Shown: in pieces, positions 9,128-19,275 of the stretch
Position numbering within the stretch: position 1 is the first letter of the stretch
Layout: the number at the start of each line of letters is the position of its first letter
Assembly: GCF_900148515.1 (NCBI RefSeq)
Contig: NZ_FRXN01000001.1
Span: 1 to 64,000, forward strand
Origin: Algoriphagus zhangzhouensis
GTDB taxonomy: Bacteria > Bacteroidota > Bacteroidia > Cytophagales > Cyclobacteriaceae
Length of the DNA stretch: 64,000 nucleotides
Direction: 5' to 3'
Position numbers and translations under genes: made by a program
Notes under the pieces: model-generated
Databases searched by the model: none
Told to the model about the DNA's origin: nothing
Seen by the model: only the letters and a program-made list of their open reading frames with translations

Positions 9128-10606
9128 ATGAAGAATAATTTAATACTTACCATCCTGGCTCTTTTTACGGGAATGTTGATGTTCCAATCCTGTCAGCAAG
9201 AACCGACATTTCCAGATCCTGGGTTTGAAATAGGTGATCAAAGAGTAGAAGTAAGAAGAGATACAGCTGACTTCTATGACATTACTATGAAAATGGATGT
9301 GCCCAATAGGGTGAAAACCATAGAACTGATCAATGCTTCAGATTACCAGTTGGTAGAAGAGATAGTCGGATATTCAGGTCAGACAAAATTTGATATGATC
9401 TATCAGGTGGATTTGACTCCATTTGAAAAGGATACGGTTTTGAATTACATCATCAAAGTGATTGATCAAGATCAGCGTAGTTTCAACCAAGGAATCAGAT
9501 TGGATGTCAAAGGATTTTCTTTTCCTGAAATAGAATTGGTTGGGGGTAAAAACATATCAGTAGCTGCTCCCGCATATATCGTAAAGGGTCTGGTTTCTAC
9601 AGGATTAAATCCATTGAAATCAGTGAAGATCTTATTTGATGATCAGGAGCAATATTCTTTTTCTGCAGCGGAAAGCGATACAGTTTTGTATGAATTGTCC
9701 ATCAAAGAAGTAGTCTTTTTGGGTGAGCTACTAGACGGAGTAGATTATAGCATCGACATCGTTATCGAAGATGAAGTTGGCCAGATTTCTACGACGACTT
9801 TGACCGTAAGGAAGAGTTCAGAAATCAAAAGACCATATAGAATTCACTATAATAATAGACTTGGGAATTTGAATAAAATCCCAATCGAATACAATGAAAA
9901 TGGTCAAATCACCTCATTTGATTATGTATTCCCTAATGGTAGCTATAACCACGTAGAATTCACCTACAATGATCAAAATATGGTGGATACTATGAGTTAT
10001 AAAAACATTGATACTCAAGGAGAATTTGATTCGGAAAGTTTCCTATACTTCAAATATCTAGAAGGGACTCAACTACTTGAAGAAATTCAATCTCAAGATT
10101 TTGATTACGATCAGGGTAATGTTTCAGAGGGAGAGCTAAAGATTGAGGCAAGTGATTTTGTTTACGATGAGGAAGGAAAATTGCTTTCCTATTACACAGA
10201 TTCACAAGTTGAAAATGTGTATTTCAGCGATCCATTTGGCCTTGGAGAAAATGTGTTCGGTGAATATTGGCAAATCTCTTCCTACATGGGAAGCAATACG
10301 TTGAGGAGACAGCATAAAACCGAATATGATCCAGTTTTGATGCCAGTATTTATGGAAGGATTACCTCCTTATTTCATGGATAAGTCCATTGTTTTGAATC
10401 TTCAAGATGATTTATTTTCAAATAAATATGTCATGACTAGGACTGTGCCATCTGATCCTAATTATGCAAGTACTTATTTGAGAGAACCTTCCTACAGCTA
10501 TGAAACGGATACTGATGGGAATATCACAAAGATTACAAAGATCTTTACATCAGGAGGTTACATTTACGAAGGAAAGATAGAAACCTATTATTTCTTCTAC
10601 GAATAA
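9128..10606 (+). CDS. Surface lipoprotein of unknown function with Ig-like and YD-repeat-like parts
   Basis: 492 residues with a lipoprotein signal ending in FQSC (Cys22). The first half is beta-rich and looks like one or two immunoglobulin-like domains (for example KTIELINASDYQLVEEIVGYSG). The second half contains YD-type repeats (IEYNENGQITSFDYV, FTYNDQNMVDTMSY, FVYDEEGKLLSYY). By position it occupies the slot where SusCD loci usually encode an extra surface substrate-binding lipoprotein. It is directly followed, 14 bases later, by the M16 peptidase. I do not recognise a named family for the whole protein. Confidence 0.6.
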   Translation: MKNNLILTILALFTGMLMFQSCQQEPTFPDPGFEIGDQRVEVRRDTADFYDITMKMDVPNRVKTIELINASDYQLVEEIVGYSGQTKFDMIYQVDLTPFEKDTVLNYIIKVIDQDQRSFNQGIRLDVKGFSFPEIELVGGKNISVAAPAYIVKGLVSTGLNPLKSVKILFDDQEQYSFSAAESDTVLYELSIKEVVFLGELLDGVDYSIDIVIEDEVGQISTTTLTVRKSSEIKRPYRIHYNNRLGNLNKIPIEYNENGQITSFDYVFPNGSYNHVEFTYNDQNMVDTMSYKNIDTQGEFDSESFLYFKYLEGTQLLEEIQSQDFDYDQGNVSEGELKIEASDFVYDEEGKLLSYYTDSQVENVYFSDPFGLGENVFGEYWQISSYMGSNTLRRQHKTEYDPVLMPVFMEGLPPYFMDKSIVLNLQDDLFSNKYVMTRTVPSDPNYASTYLREPSYSYETDTDGNITKITKIFTSGGYIYEGKIETYYFFYE

Positions 10607-10620
10607 TTGAGACTCAATAG

Positions 10621-13386
10621 GTGCGCCTCTCTTTAATTTTGAATAAGAAAGTAACAAGAATACTATTCGTTCTTGGCTTTGTTTCTCAGTCAATTTTAGC
10701 GCAATCTCAGGCTGAACATACTGAGTCGGTAGTAGGTAAATTGGAAAATGGATTTACCTACTACCTATTACCTGAAGAGGCGCCAGGAAAAATTTCCGTT
10801 AGGGTTCTAGCAAATACCGGTTCTTATGTAGAATCACCTTTTGAGCGAGGATTTGCTCATCTTTTGGAACATATGATTTTCAAAGGAAGCAAGAGATATC
10901 CAGGAGAAAAGTCCATTGAGGCTTTAGAGCTGATGGGTTTGCGATTTGGAAAAGAATACAATGCGGCCACTAATAAGACCGAAACCAATTATTATTTCAA
11001 TATTTCTTCAGAAAATCCTAAGGAGTTAAAGAAGCTTCTAATCTGGATTAGAGAATCGATGTTTGATCTCCAAATGGAGGTAATGTCCTTTGAAAAGGAG
11101 AAGAATGTAGTGATAGAAGAAATAGGAAAGGGGAAAGGAAGCGTAAACCCCTATCTAGTTGGGACACTTTTGGAAGGTCATAATGGTCTAGGTACGCCAG
11201 AGGAAGTTGCTTCAGCCCAATTTGAAGAACTGCAGAATTTTTACAACAAATTCTACACGACAAGCCAAATGGCATTGGTTATCCAAGGAAAGGTAGACCG
11301 TAGTTTAGTAAAGAAATACATCGAGCAGGTTTTTAATTCAGTGAGAAAAACAGGCTCAGCCCCCAAGAATAAATATCCTGATATTTCTAAGCAAACAGTT
11401 ATTAGAGATGATTATCAGCCAAGCAGACCTGAGAAATTTCCTCTTTTAGCCATTGCATTCAAATCTCCTGAAATTGAATTGGGAGATTATCCTTCATTCC
11501 GAAGCAAACTTGTCCGAAGTGTTTTTTGCGAAATGTTGGAAAACAGACTGGTGAACAGTTCTGGATCGATAAATAGAAAATCTACTTTGAGTCATATGAA
11601 TATGATTCCAGGTACATCTATGTTCAATCTTAGGCTTTATGGAGATCAAGATATAACCTATCGGGATTTACTGATTGAATTTACAAGGGTGATTAATCAG
11701 GCCAAAGAGTATGGATTTGCAACTCAAGAAGTTGAATTCTTTTTTAATCGACGCCTAAAAACTATCCTTGATCGAAAAGAGGAACCTTTAGCTTGGAAAG
11801 ATGTAAAAGAAAGCTTTTTGGAAGAAACACCTATTGTTTCCAAAACTCAAGAACTCCAATGGATGGAACAACTCCAAAAAGAGCTTCCAGAAATTGATTT
11901 TGTAGAAATGCTTGACCAAATGATGGAACTAGAAAAGACCATCTTTTTTGATGGATCATCCGATGCATTTGATACAGAATTTACAGATGAATTCATTTTA
12001 GAAAAGCTCAGAGACAGTCAAGAATCTCTTAATAAGATATTTGAATTCGTTCCCCCTCAGCAGTCATTTGTAATCAAAAGTGAACTGGAGCCTATTTTCC
12101 CTAGAGTAGAGGAGAAGAAAGCTGCAAGAATCATCCACAGGATAGAATTGGGAGATGACCTATACCTTTTGAAATATGAGAATGGAGCTTCTGTTATCGT
12201 TTATAATTCAGGTTTTGCTCCATCAGAAATCAAGCTGTTGGGTAATGGTGGGCTAAATAGGCTTCCGCTTCAAGATCGTTCTGCATTTGCAGCTTCTATT
12301 GATTTGCTGGAAGATGGTTATGGCGAATACTCTTCAGAAGAAGTGAGCCAGATGGAGCGTTCTCTTGGTATTCGTAAAAAGACCGAAATCACAGATTTTG
12401 AGTTTGAATATTCAGTGAGTGGGAAGAAAGAATTCTTGAAGGAAATGATTCAGGTATTCGTGCTATCCATCACTGAGGGAGCATTTCCCGATTCGATTGA
12501 TTTTAAAAGAAAATATACTTCTAAAAAGAAGAAAGAGTCGGTGAAGGATGAAGATTATGAGTCCTTTAAGGCTAGACTTGATGGTACTTCAATCAAAAAA
12601 GGAGAGTTGCCAGATTTTAGTCCGGAGCTACTCAAAAAGTTCTATGACTACCGTCAAGAACTTGTTCAAGACCTTTCAAATTCTGTTTTCTATTTAGGGG
12701 GAGATTTACCACCAAATGTGGATGATTTAATTTCTAGCTCCATTGGTAACCTTCCCCTTTATCACAATGAACATCTTATTTCCTCCGAGCAAACGGCTGA
12801 TTTAAATTGGAATTCTATTGAGACGCCAAATGAGTTCGAGTTTGATTTCAACAGAGATTTGCCTCTAGTTGAACACTACTTCGGTCAGCCTGCCCAAAAG
12901 ATGAGTTTCGATGATGAATTGGTCAATGAAGGGATTGCCGAATTTGGTTTTTCTCGAATCTATGAAATCATTAGACGGAAATATGGGTATATCTATGTGA
13001 TGGGAACAACAAGTTTTGTTGAAAAATACCCGAAGCCATTTAATTCTTTGAGCTTCCGATTTATGGTGGATTCTGGCAATGTCCAGAATGCTACCAAAGC
13101 AATGCAAGAGGAAGTTTTAGTCCCTATGACTGAAGGAGATATTTCCACCAAGGATTTGAGAAAGATAAAAGGGATGCTGGGAAGTAAATATGTGTTGAAT
13201 TTTTATGAGCCAGAACAAATTTCCAATGACTATCTGAAATGGTACTTGAGATATGGAAATGCATTCACAATCGATGAATTGAAAAAGCAAATCGATGGTA
13301 TATCTAGGAGAGATGTTAGCCGGCAAATGAAGAGTTTGGTAAGGCCGGAATTTCAGATCAAAATTCTACGGTTACCTACCTCTTGA
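10621..13386 (+). CDS. Secreted M16 (insulinase/pitrilysin) zinc peptidase
   Basis: 921 residues. The signal peptide ends near SQSILAQ. The inverted zinc motif HLLEH sits at residues 80-84, with the third ligand in VVIEEIGKG near residue 167. The length fits a two-half M16 enzyme closing around peptide substrates. The start is GTG at 10621; a TTG at 10639 is an alternative that also leaves a good signal peptide. It is the last gene of the susCD transcript and is followed by a strong terminator. The likely role is degradation of peptides brought in by the SusCD pair, in the periplasm; this is inferred from context. Confidence 0.88.
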   Translation: MRLSLILNKKVTRILFVLGFVSQSILAQSQAEHTESVVGKLENGFTYYLLPEEAPGKISVRVLANTGSYVESPFERGFAHLLEHMIFKGSKRYPGEKSIEALELMGLRFGKEYNAATNKTETNYYFNISSENPKELKKLLIWIRESMFDLQMEVMSFEKEKNVVIEEIGKGKGSVNPYLVGTLLEGHNGLGTPEEVASAQFEELQNFYNKFYTTSQMALVIQGKVDRSLVKKYIEQVFNSVRKTGSAPKNKYPDISKQTVIRDDYQPSRPEKFPLLAIAFKSPEIELGDYPSFRSKLVRSVFCEMLENRLVNSSGSINRKSTLSHMNMIPGTSMFNLRLYGDQDITYRDLLIEFTRVINQAKEYGFATQEVEFFFNRRLKTILDRKEEPLAWKDVKESFLEETPIVSKTQELQWMEQLQKELPEIDFVEMLDQMMELEKTIFFDGSSDAFDTEFTDEFILEKLRDSQESLNKIFEFVPPQQSFVIKSELEPIFPRVEEKKAARIIHRIELGDDLYLLKYENGASVIVYNSGFAPSEIKLLGNGGLNRLPLQDRSAFAASIDLLEDGYGEYSSEEVSQMERSLGIRKKTEITDFEFEYSVSGKKEFLKEMIQVFVLSITEGAFPDSIDFKRKYTSKKKKESVKDEDYESFKARLDGTSIKKGELPDFSPELLKKFYDYRQELVQDLSNSVFYLGGDLPPNVDDLISSSIGNLPLYHNEHLISSEQTADLNWNSIETPNEFEFDFNRDLPLVEHYFGQPAQKMSFDDELVNEGIAEFGFSRIYEIIRRKYGYIYVMGTTSFVEKYPKPFNSLSFRFMVDSGNVQNATKAMQEEVLVPMTEGDISTKDLRKIKGMLGSKYVLNFYEPEQISNDYLKWYLRYGNAFTIDELKKQIDGISRRDVSRQMKSLVRPEFQIKILRLPTS

Positions 13387-13420
13387 TATTACCGAATTGT
13401 TAGGCTAGGCCCTGCTACTT

Positions 13421-13455
13421 AAACCGTTATTCATAAAAAAATAACGGTTTTTTTT
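13421..13455 (+). terminator. Rho-independent terminator closing the susCD/M16 block
   Basis: AAACCGTTAT (13421-13430) pairs with ATAACGGTTT (13441-13450), followed by T-rich sequence. It separates the SusCD-M16 transcript from the thioredoxin pair. Confidence 0.85.
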
Positions 13456-13564
13456 CGGTCTTGTCACTCTACTTTCATAAACGGGCGTCTTACATACGGA
13501 AACAAGGTTGCTACTATTTTGGCAACTTTTCTAATCAAGCAATTTTGTATTTAAAACCTTGAAA

Positions 13565-14905
13565 ATGATGATGAAAAAATCACTTGGAATAGGGCTTGTT
13601 TTGCTGACACTTTTTGCTGCAAAATCTTTGGCTCAGGGAGTAGATTTCCTTCCAATTAGCTATGAAGAGGCCTTGGAAAAGGCTCAAGCAGAAGATAAAC
13701 TCCTCTTTGTGGATTTTTATACAGTTTGGTGTTCTCCATGCAAACAAATGGAAAAGAAGGTTTTTCCTGAGGCGGAAGTAGGAGAATTATACAACAAGGA
13801 ATTCATCAATATCAAGTTGGATGCGGAGCGTGAAGGCAAAGTGGCTGCTGAGAAATTTGAAGTGAATAGTTATCCCACTTTCCTTTTTATCAACGGGGAT
13901 GGGGAAATGATTTTCAAGGATTCAGGATCTCAACCAATTGCTTCCATGATTGCTATGGGTGAAAAAGCCAATATCCTTCGAACCAGCGATATGAATCTGG
14001 TCAGTCTGCAGAAGCTATACCCTGAGAAAAAAGACAATGAGCAGTTTTTGAGATTATACATCGATAAGATAATTGAATATGGCCAAGATCCACATGAAAG
14101 TATTGAGGCTTGGTTGTCTATTCAAAAGAGTATTGAGGAGGATGATGTGGATATGATGGAGTTTTTGATGGACCATCAGCAATACCTTTTGGTAGATGGA
14201 AAAGCAGAACAAATTCTGGAAGAGAACTTTGATGAGTTTATGAGTATTGCTACCAAAATGGAAGAAAAGACGCTCAGCAGAATGAAAAATGCCATTGTGA
14301 AAAACACGAAGGAGAAGGCCTTGGAGGATCAAAATCCTGAGTTGTATCTGGCTTTCATGAAAAACTGGGAAGAACTCCCAGAAAACTTCAAAAGGAATAC
14401 TGGACCTCTTGATTTCAAAATGGAATATAACGCCATGGTAGGAAATGCCGAAGAGTTCAATAAGCTGGCAGTGACGTTTATGGATAGCCTTCAAAGTCTT
14501 AAGACTGTGGAGGAAATCAAAACCGAGGATGAGGCTTTTTATCAAAATTTCAAAGAGAAGTATCTGGAAAAGCCCAGCTTAATGGGAGAGATCATGTTGA
14601 AGAATTACGAGGAAGGAAGAACTGCCAGAAGCCGAGTAAGTGAGATCAGTCGTGTTGGTAGTGAATACCTGAGACTCAATGATGGTAAGAAGGAGTCCAA
14701 GCAATTGCAGAAATGGATTGATTACGGCTACGAACTTCTTCCTGATAGTTACCTGCTCCATGATCTTCAGGCTGAATTGTTTTACAAATTTGGTGACAAG
14801 GAAAAAGCCTTGGCTTATAAGGAGATGGCCATCAATAATTGGCCGGAAAAAGATAAAATATTGAGTACGAAGCAAGATGAACTTGCCAAAATGAAGCAGG
14901 ACTAA
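13565..14905 (+). CDS. Secreted thioredoxin-fold protein with WCSPC active site
   Basis: About 446 residues, much longer than a thioredoxin. A signal peptide ends at KSLAQ. A thioredoxin-like domain follows (about 30-140) with active site WCSPC (Cys56 and Cys59), VDFYTVWC before it and the cis-proline segment NSYPTFLFI. The remaining 300 residues are helical, highly charged and of no known function. I start at ATG 13565; the frame extends to a TTG at 13559. It is a tandem paralogue of the next gene (same layout, three bases apart), and both precede the second M16 peptidase. Likely a periplasmic disulfide reductase or isomerase; the client is unknown. Confidence 0.85.
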   Translation: MMMKKSLGIGLVLLTLFAAKSLAQGVDFLPISYEEALEKAQAEDKLLFVDFYTVWCSPCKQMEKKVFPEAEVGELYNKEFINIKLDAEREGKVAAEKFEVNSYPTFLFINGDGEMIFKDSGSQPIASMIAMGEKANILRTSDMNLVSLQKLYPEKKDNEQFLRLYIDKIIEYGQDPHESIEAWLSIQKSIEEDDVDMMEFLMDHQQYLLVDGKAEQILEENFDEFMSIATKMEEKTLSRMKNAIVKNTKEKALEDQNPELYLAFMKNWEELPENFKRNTGPLDFKMEYNAMVGNAEEFNKLAVTFMDSLQSLKTVEEIKTEDEAFYQNFKEKYLEKPSLMGEIMLKNYEEGRTARSRVSEISRVGSEYLRLNDGKKESKQLQKWIDYGYELLPDSYLLHDLQAELFYKFGDKEKALAYKEMAINNWPEKDKILSTKQDELAKMKQD

Positions 14906-14908
14906 ACT

Positions 14909-16237
14909 ATGAAAGTTGTTTTAGGAATTTTATCTCTGGTATTGTTACCGATTATTGGATTTTCTCAGGGAATCACTTTTGAAAATGGAAGCTTCCAGGA
15001 TGCTTTGGACAAAGCAAAAGCAGAAGAAAAGGTTTTGTTTATAGATGGTTATGCTATCTGGTGCGGGCCTTGTAAAAAAATGGACAAGACTGTCTTTCAG
15101 GAGGAAAAAGTAGGCAATTACTTTGATCAAAATTTGATTGCTTTAAAAGTTGATGTTGAACGAGGAGAAGGTCCTGAGTTAAAGAAAAGATTGAATATTG
15201 AAGGTTTGCCAGGCTATGTCTTTTTAGATGGTGAGGGGAATGTTATTTATCGTTTTTCTGCCGCCATGCCGACTGATGAATTTTTGAAGGAAGTGACTCT
15301 TGCTGTTTCCTATGCAAAAGATCCAAATAGTTTGGGAAGACTAAATGAGGTTTACGAAGAAAAAAAGAACGATGAGAACTTTTTGGCAATATATCTTGAG
15401 CAGCTTCACAAAGGGAAAAGCACTGGATACGCTGACGTTTTGGAACACTATCTAGATATTCAAAAAAGTGTCGCAGACTCTAGCCAAGCTATGGTTTTGC
15501 TTTTGGCTAAACATCATAAGGAGGTCGTTTTGGGTGGTAATGCAGATAGAATTATCGCTGAAAATCTAGGCACTGAGTCATGGAAGAAATATGTAAGAAA
15601 AGATATCAGAGAGATCTATCAGAAGCTTCCAAAAGATATGATTGTCACTACCACAGAATACGCTGTGACAAAAAATGATTCTACTTATTTGGAATTAGCC
15701 TTGAATGCAGCAGCATTGATCGGTGCCCCTTCAGATGAAGCTCAAAAGAATAGACTTTACGAGTACTTCTATTTTAAAACAGGGAATGGACCAGCTTACA
15801 AGGCTCGTGTCAGACCTGGAATCGAAGCCTATGCTAAATCCTTGGATGTTGCAGATTTAAGAGCAACCTATTTGGACTGGGAACAGAAAAAAGCCGCAGG
15901 AGACTTGGAGGCTTTGCAAGTGAGACCTTACGCAGTAAGAAAGAGTCAAGATTTGGCTGCCATGGCAAGTATGTATGCTGGTTTTGTAGAAAGTGATCTT
16001 GACAAAAAAGACATACTCCGTTGGATAGATATTGCCTATCAAATCGTACCAGGAGATGGGGAAACTTTGAATCAATACGCTGATTACGAATACCTTTTTG
16101 GAAATCAGGAAAAGGCGATTCAAATGAAACAAGAGGCCATTCAAATTTCTCAAAAAGCTGAGTCTAAAAAGGTTGAGGGGATGAAAGTTGATCTAGAAAT
16201 CATGAAAGAAGGTGGCGAGTTGACATTGACTCTTTAA
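14909..16237 (+). CDS. Secreted thioredoxin-fold protein with WCGPC active site
   Basis: 442 residues. A signal peptide ends at GFSQ (residue 20). The thioredoxin domain carries WCGPC (Cys52 and Cys55) and the cis-proline loop EGLPGYVFL. A long helical C-terminal region follows with no recognised motif. It is a diverged tandem duplicate of the upstream gene, starting three bases after that stop, so the pair is surely co-transcribed. Retention of two different active sites (CSPC and CGPC) suggests different redox potentials or partners; this is inferred. Downstream is the second M16 peptidase. Confidence 0.87.
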   Translation: MKVVLGILSLVLLPIIGFSQGITFENGSFQDALDKAKAEEKVLFIDGYAIWCGPCKKMDKTVFQEEKVGNYFDQNLIALKVDVERGEGPELKKRLNIEGLPGYVFLDGEGNVIYRFSAAMPTDEFLKEVTLAVSYAKDPNSLGRLNEVYEEKKNDENFLAIYLEQLHKGKSTGYADVLEHYLDIQKSVADSSQAMVLLLAKHHKEVVLGGNADRIIAENLGTESWKKYVRKDIREIYQKLPKDMIVTTTEYAVTKNDSTYLELALNAAALIGAPSDEAQKNRLYEYFYFKTGNGPAYKARVRPGIEAYAKSLDVADLRATYLDWEQKKAAGDLEALQVRPYAVRKSQDLAAMASMYAGFVESDLDKKDILRWIDIAYQIVPGDGETLNQYADYEYLFGNQEKAIQMKQEAIQISQKAESKKVEGMKVDLEIMKEGGELTLTL

Positions 16238-16342
16238 ATACCTTCAAAAAACATATAAAATCTTCATAGAGGTTGATGGGAAAATGGGTTGCCTTTGGCT
16301 TCTCACTTTCCCTGTTTTACCAGTTTTCCAAAATTTGATTTA

Positions 16343-19180
16343 ATGCAAAAGATTACCCTTTCGTTCTTGGTTTTAGTTTCCCTTACGGGGATATCATTTG
16401 GGCAGCAGTTCACGGATCTTTCTCAGGAAGTCCCTATGGATCCCGCCTTCCGAACAGGAGTTTTGCCAAATGGCTTAACCTATTATATCAGAGAGAATAA
16501 GGAATCCGAAGGAAGAGCTAGTTTCTATATTTATCAGAATGTAGGTGCAGTCTTGGAGCATGATAATCAAAATGGACTCGCTCACTTTTTGGAGCATATG
16601 GCTTTCAATGGCACCCAAACTTTTCCTGGTAAAAGCATGCTAAATATGCTAGAGCGTCACGGGGTCCAATTTGGAAAAGATATCAATGCCTATACCTCAA
16701 CCAACGAAACAGTTTACAACATTAGTAGGGTCCCTACCGAAAATGCTGCTTTGGTGGATTCTTGTTTGATGGTTTTGAGAGATTGGAGTAATGAACTTTC
16801 TCTTGAGGAAGAAGAAATAGATGCTGAAAGAGGAGTGATCACTGAAGAGTGGAGGTCCAGATACAATGTTGGATACAGAATCGGAGAACAGGTAGATGAA
16901 GCAAAATATAATGGGACCATATATGCATATCGCAATGTGATAGGCGATATGGAAGTGGTGAAAAACTTTGAATACCAGGCATTAAAGGATTTCTACCATG
17001 ATTGGTATCGGACTGATCTTCAGGCTATATCTGTGATCGGTGATATTGATGTAGATGCAGTAGAAGATCGAATTGTAGAAATGTTTTCGGCGATTCCTGC
17101 TGTTAAAAATCCAAAAGAGAGACCTTTTATTGTCATTCCAGATCACAAGGAACCAAAATATGCGGTAGCAACTGATAAGGAAGTAGAAAACCAGAGTGTT
17201 TCACTTCGGATTAGATATGAAAACCCTTCAGATAACACGATTGGTGGTCTAAAGGAGTCTTACATTGCGAGCTTTTTCAACGCCTTGATAAGAGCTCGAA
17301 TTAGAGAACTTATTGTAAAAGGAGATGCGCCATTTTTAGGTGGCTCCTTATCGAGTTCCTCATTGGTCAAAGGCTATGGAATTTATAGTGTCACAGCTAC
17401 CTCCAAGGTCGGAGAATTGAATGCTGCTTTTGAAGGTATTTATACTGAACTACAAAGAGTCCTTCAACATGGTTTTACTGAAGGGGAATTGGAACGATTG
17501 AAAACCAATACCTTGGTTTCTGCTGAAAATCGATACAATAGGAGAGATAAAATTACCAATGACTCCTATGCCAATTCATTGAAAAGAACATACCTCGATG
17601 GTATTTCTGTGCCAGATGCTGATTTTTCCTATGATTTTGTAAAAGAGGTTGTTGCAGGGATTACGGTAGAGGAGGTTAGTCAGTTTGCCACTAATTTCTT
17701 GAAAAAGGAAAATAGAGTGTTTACGATCGTTTCTCCTGAAAATCAAGAAAATGAAGTTCCTACATTAACTGAATTGGAAGAGATCCTTGCGAAAGTAAAT
17801 AGGCAAGAACTCTCAGCCTATGAGGATGATGTTCCGGACCAAAAAGAATTGATTTCCGATATGCCAAAGCCTGGTGAGATTTTGAATATCAAGCAGTTGG
17901 AAGACTTTGGTGCCGAAGAATGGACTTTGAGCAATGGTGCAAAGGTTGTTTTTAAACATGCTGATTATCAAAAAGATGTAGTTGGTATTGAAGCTGTTAG
18001 CGTAGGAGGGTCTTCACTTTATGAACCCAAGGATCTTCCATCTGTCAAAGGAGCTGATGTATTTGTAAATAGTTTCGGTATTGGAGATTTTGATGAGGAT
18101 AGCTTCAAAAAAATAATGACTGGTAAAACAGCAAATAGTGGCTTTAACATCAGTGATACATACGAGTCAGTTTCAGGGTCTGCTGTAAGCAAGGATATTG
18201 AAACGATGCTTCAGTTGATTTATCTGAGGTTTGAAGCACCACGGTTTGATAAAGAGCGATTTGATGTGCTGATGAAAAAGCGCTATGAAGCCCTCGAAAA
18301 CCAAGTCGAAACTGCCAATAGTATTCAACAGGATACTTTGGGACATATTTTGGCCAATGGTAATCCGAGAGCCATCAAATATGACAAAGATTACCTAGAT
18401 CAAATAGACTTCGACAGGATCAAAGAGATCTATTTAGATAGATTCAGCGATGCTAGTGATTTCACTTTCTTCATCGTCGGAGATATAGATAAAGAAGAAT
18501 TGAAACCTTTGGTAGAACAGTACATAGGAAGCATCCATGATATTGATAGAACCGAAGATTGGATTGATCATGACGATTTTTCACCCAAAGGAGAAAACCA
18601 ATTCCGAATTGGCATTCCTATGGTCGAGCCAAAAGGAACCGTTTATATCAAAATGAAAAATGATTTGAAATATTCAAGGGAGCAGGTTGTTTATCACTCC
18701 ATTTTGGGTTCGATTTTGAAATTAAGATATACCGAAAGTATTCGCGAAAAAGAGGGTGGAACTTATGGTGTGAGTGTTAGAACAGATTCAGATCGAATTC
18801 CAAGAAATGGCCAAACCTTGAATATTTCATTTCAATGTGACCCAGAAAATACCGATGCATTGAAGAGAATTGTCTATGACGAAATAGAAAAAGTTAAAGA
18901 AGGTGTTTCTGAGGAGGATTTGAAGAAGGTTGTCTTCAATATCAAAAAAAATACAGAGGACCGAATGGAGAACAATAGTTATTGGCTAAGAGCTCTCAAG
19001 TCTTTTTATCAGTTCAATGAAGACATTACCAGTTCTGCATATCTAGACGATATCCTAGACAAAGTCAGCTCAAAAGATATTCAGAATTATGCAAAGAAAT
19101 TCTTCAAACGTCCAAATATTGTTGATGTGATTTTCTACCCAGAAGGAACTGAAGATAAGACTGTTGCTGAAAAAGATTGA
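16343..19180 (+). CDS. Secreted M16 zinc peptidase, full-length two-half form
   Basis: About 945 residues from ATG 16343. The open frame extends upstream to a TTG at 16289, but only the ATG gives a clean signal peptide (MQKITLSFLVLVSLTGISFG). The HFLEH zinc motif is at residues 81-85 and the third glutamate lies in ERGVITEEW. The C-terminal half has the arginine/tyrosine-type segment LKLRYTESIREKEGGTYGV seen in active M16 proteases. It follows the thioredoxin pair and differs clearly in sequence from the M16 enzyme at 10.6-13.4 kb, so it is not a recent duplicate. Likely periplasmic peptide breakdown. Confidence 0.9.
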   Translation: MQKITLSFLVLVSLTGISFGQQFTDLSQEVPMDPAFRTGVLPNGLTYYIRENKESEGRASFYIYQNVGAVLEHDNQNGLAHFLEHMAFNGTQTFPGKSMLNMLERHGVQFGKDINAYTSTNETVYNISRVPTENAALVDSCLMVLRDWSNELSLEEEEIDAERGVITEEWRSRYNVGYRIGEQVDEAKYNGTIYAYRNVIGDMEVVKNFEYQALKDFYHDWYRTDLQAISVIGDIDVDAVEDRIVEMFSAIPAVKNPKERPFIVIPDHKEPKYAVATDKEVENQSVSLRIRYENPSDNTIGGLKESYIASFFNALIRARIRELIVKGDAPFLGGSLSSSSLVKGYGIYSVTATSKVGELNAAFEGIYTELQRVLQHGFTEGELERLKTNTLVSAENRYNRRDKITNDSYANSLKRTYLDGISVPDADFSYDFVKEVVAGITVEEVSQFATNFLKKENRVFTIVSPENQENEVPTLTELEEILAKVNRQELSAYEDDVPDQKELISDMPKPGEILNIKQLEDFGAEEWTLSNGAKVVFKHADYQKDVVGIEAVSVGGSSLYEPKDLPSVKGADVFVNSFGIGDFDEDSFKKIMTGKTANSGFNISDTYESVSGSAVSKDIETMLQLIYLRFEAPRFDKERFDVLMKKRYEALENQVETANSIQQDTLGHILANGNPRAIKYDKDYLDQIDFDRIKEIYLDRFSDASDFTFFIVGDIDKEELKPLVEQYIGSIHDIDRTEDWIDHDDFSPKGENQFRIGIPMVEPKGTVYIKMKNDLKYSREQVVYHSILGSILKLRYTESIREKEGGTYGVSVRTDSDRIPRNGQTLNISFQCDPENTDALKRIVYDEIEKVKEGVSEEDLKKVVFNIKKNTEDRMENNSYWLRALKSFYQFNEDITSSAYLDDILDKVSSKDIQNYAKKFFKRPNIVDVIFYPEGTEDKTVAEKD

Positions 19181-19206
19181 AGAGTTTTCTCATACCTATT
19201 AAAGCC

Positions 19207-19243
19207 AAAAAAGGGGGGGATTTGCTCAAATGAATTCCCCTTT
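19207..19243 (+). terminator. Rho-independent terminator after the second M16 gene
   Basis: AAAAAAGGGGGG pairs imperfectly with TTCCCCTTTT across a loop of about 14 bases and ends in TTTT. Confidence 0.65.
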
Positions 19244-19275
19244 TAAATCAAATTCTACTCTTATAATAAAATATA

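Noticed and set aside
16289..16342. TTG start of the second M16 gene
   Set aside because: The extra 18 residues break the signal peptide; ATG 16343 gives a clean one.
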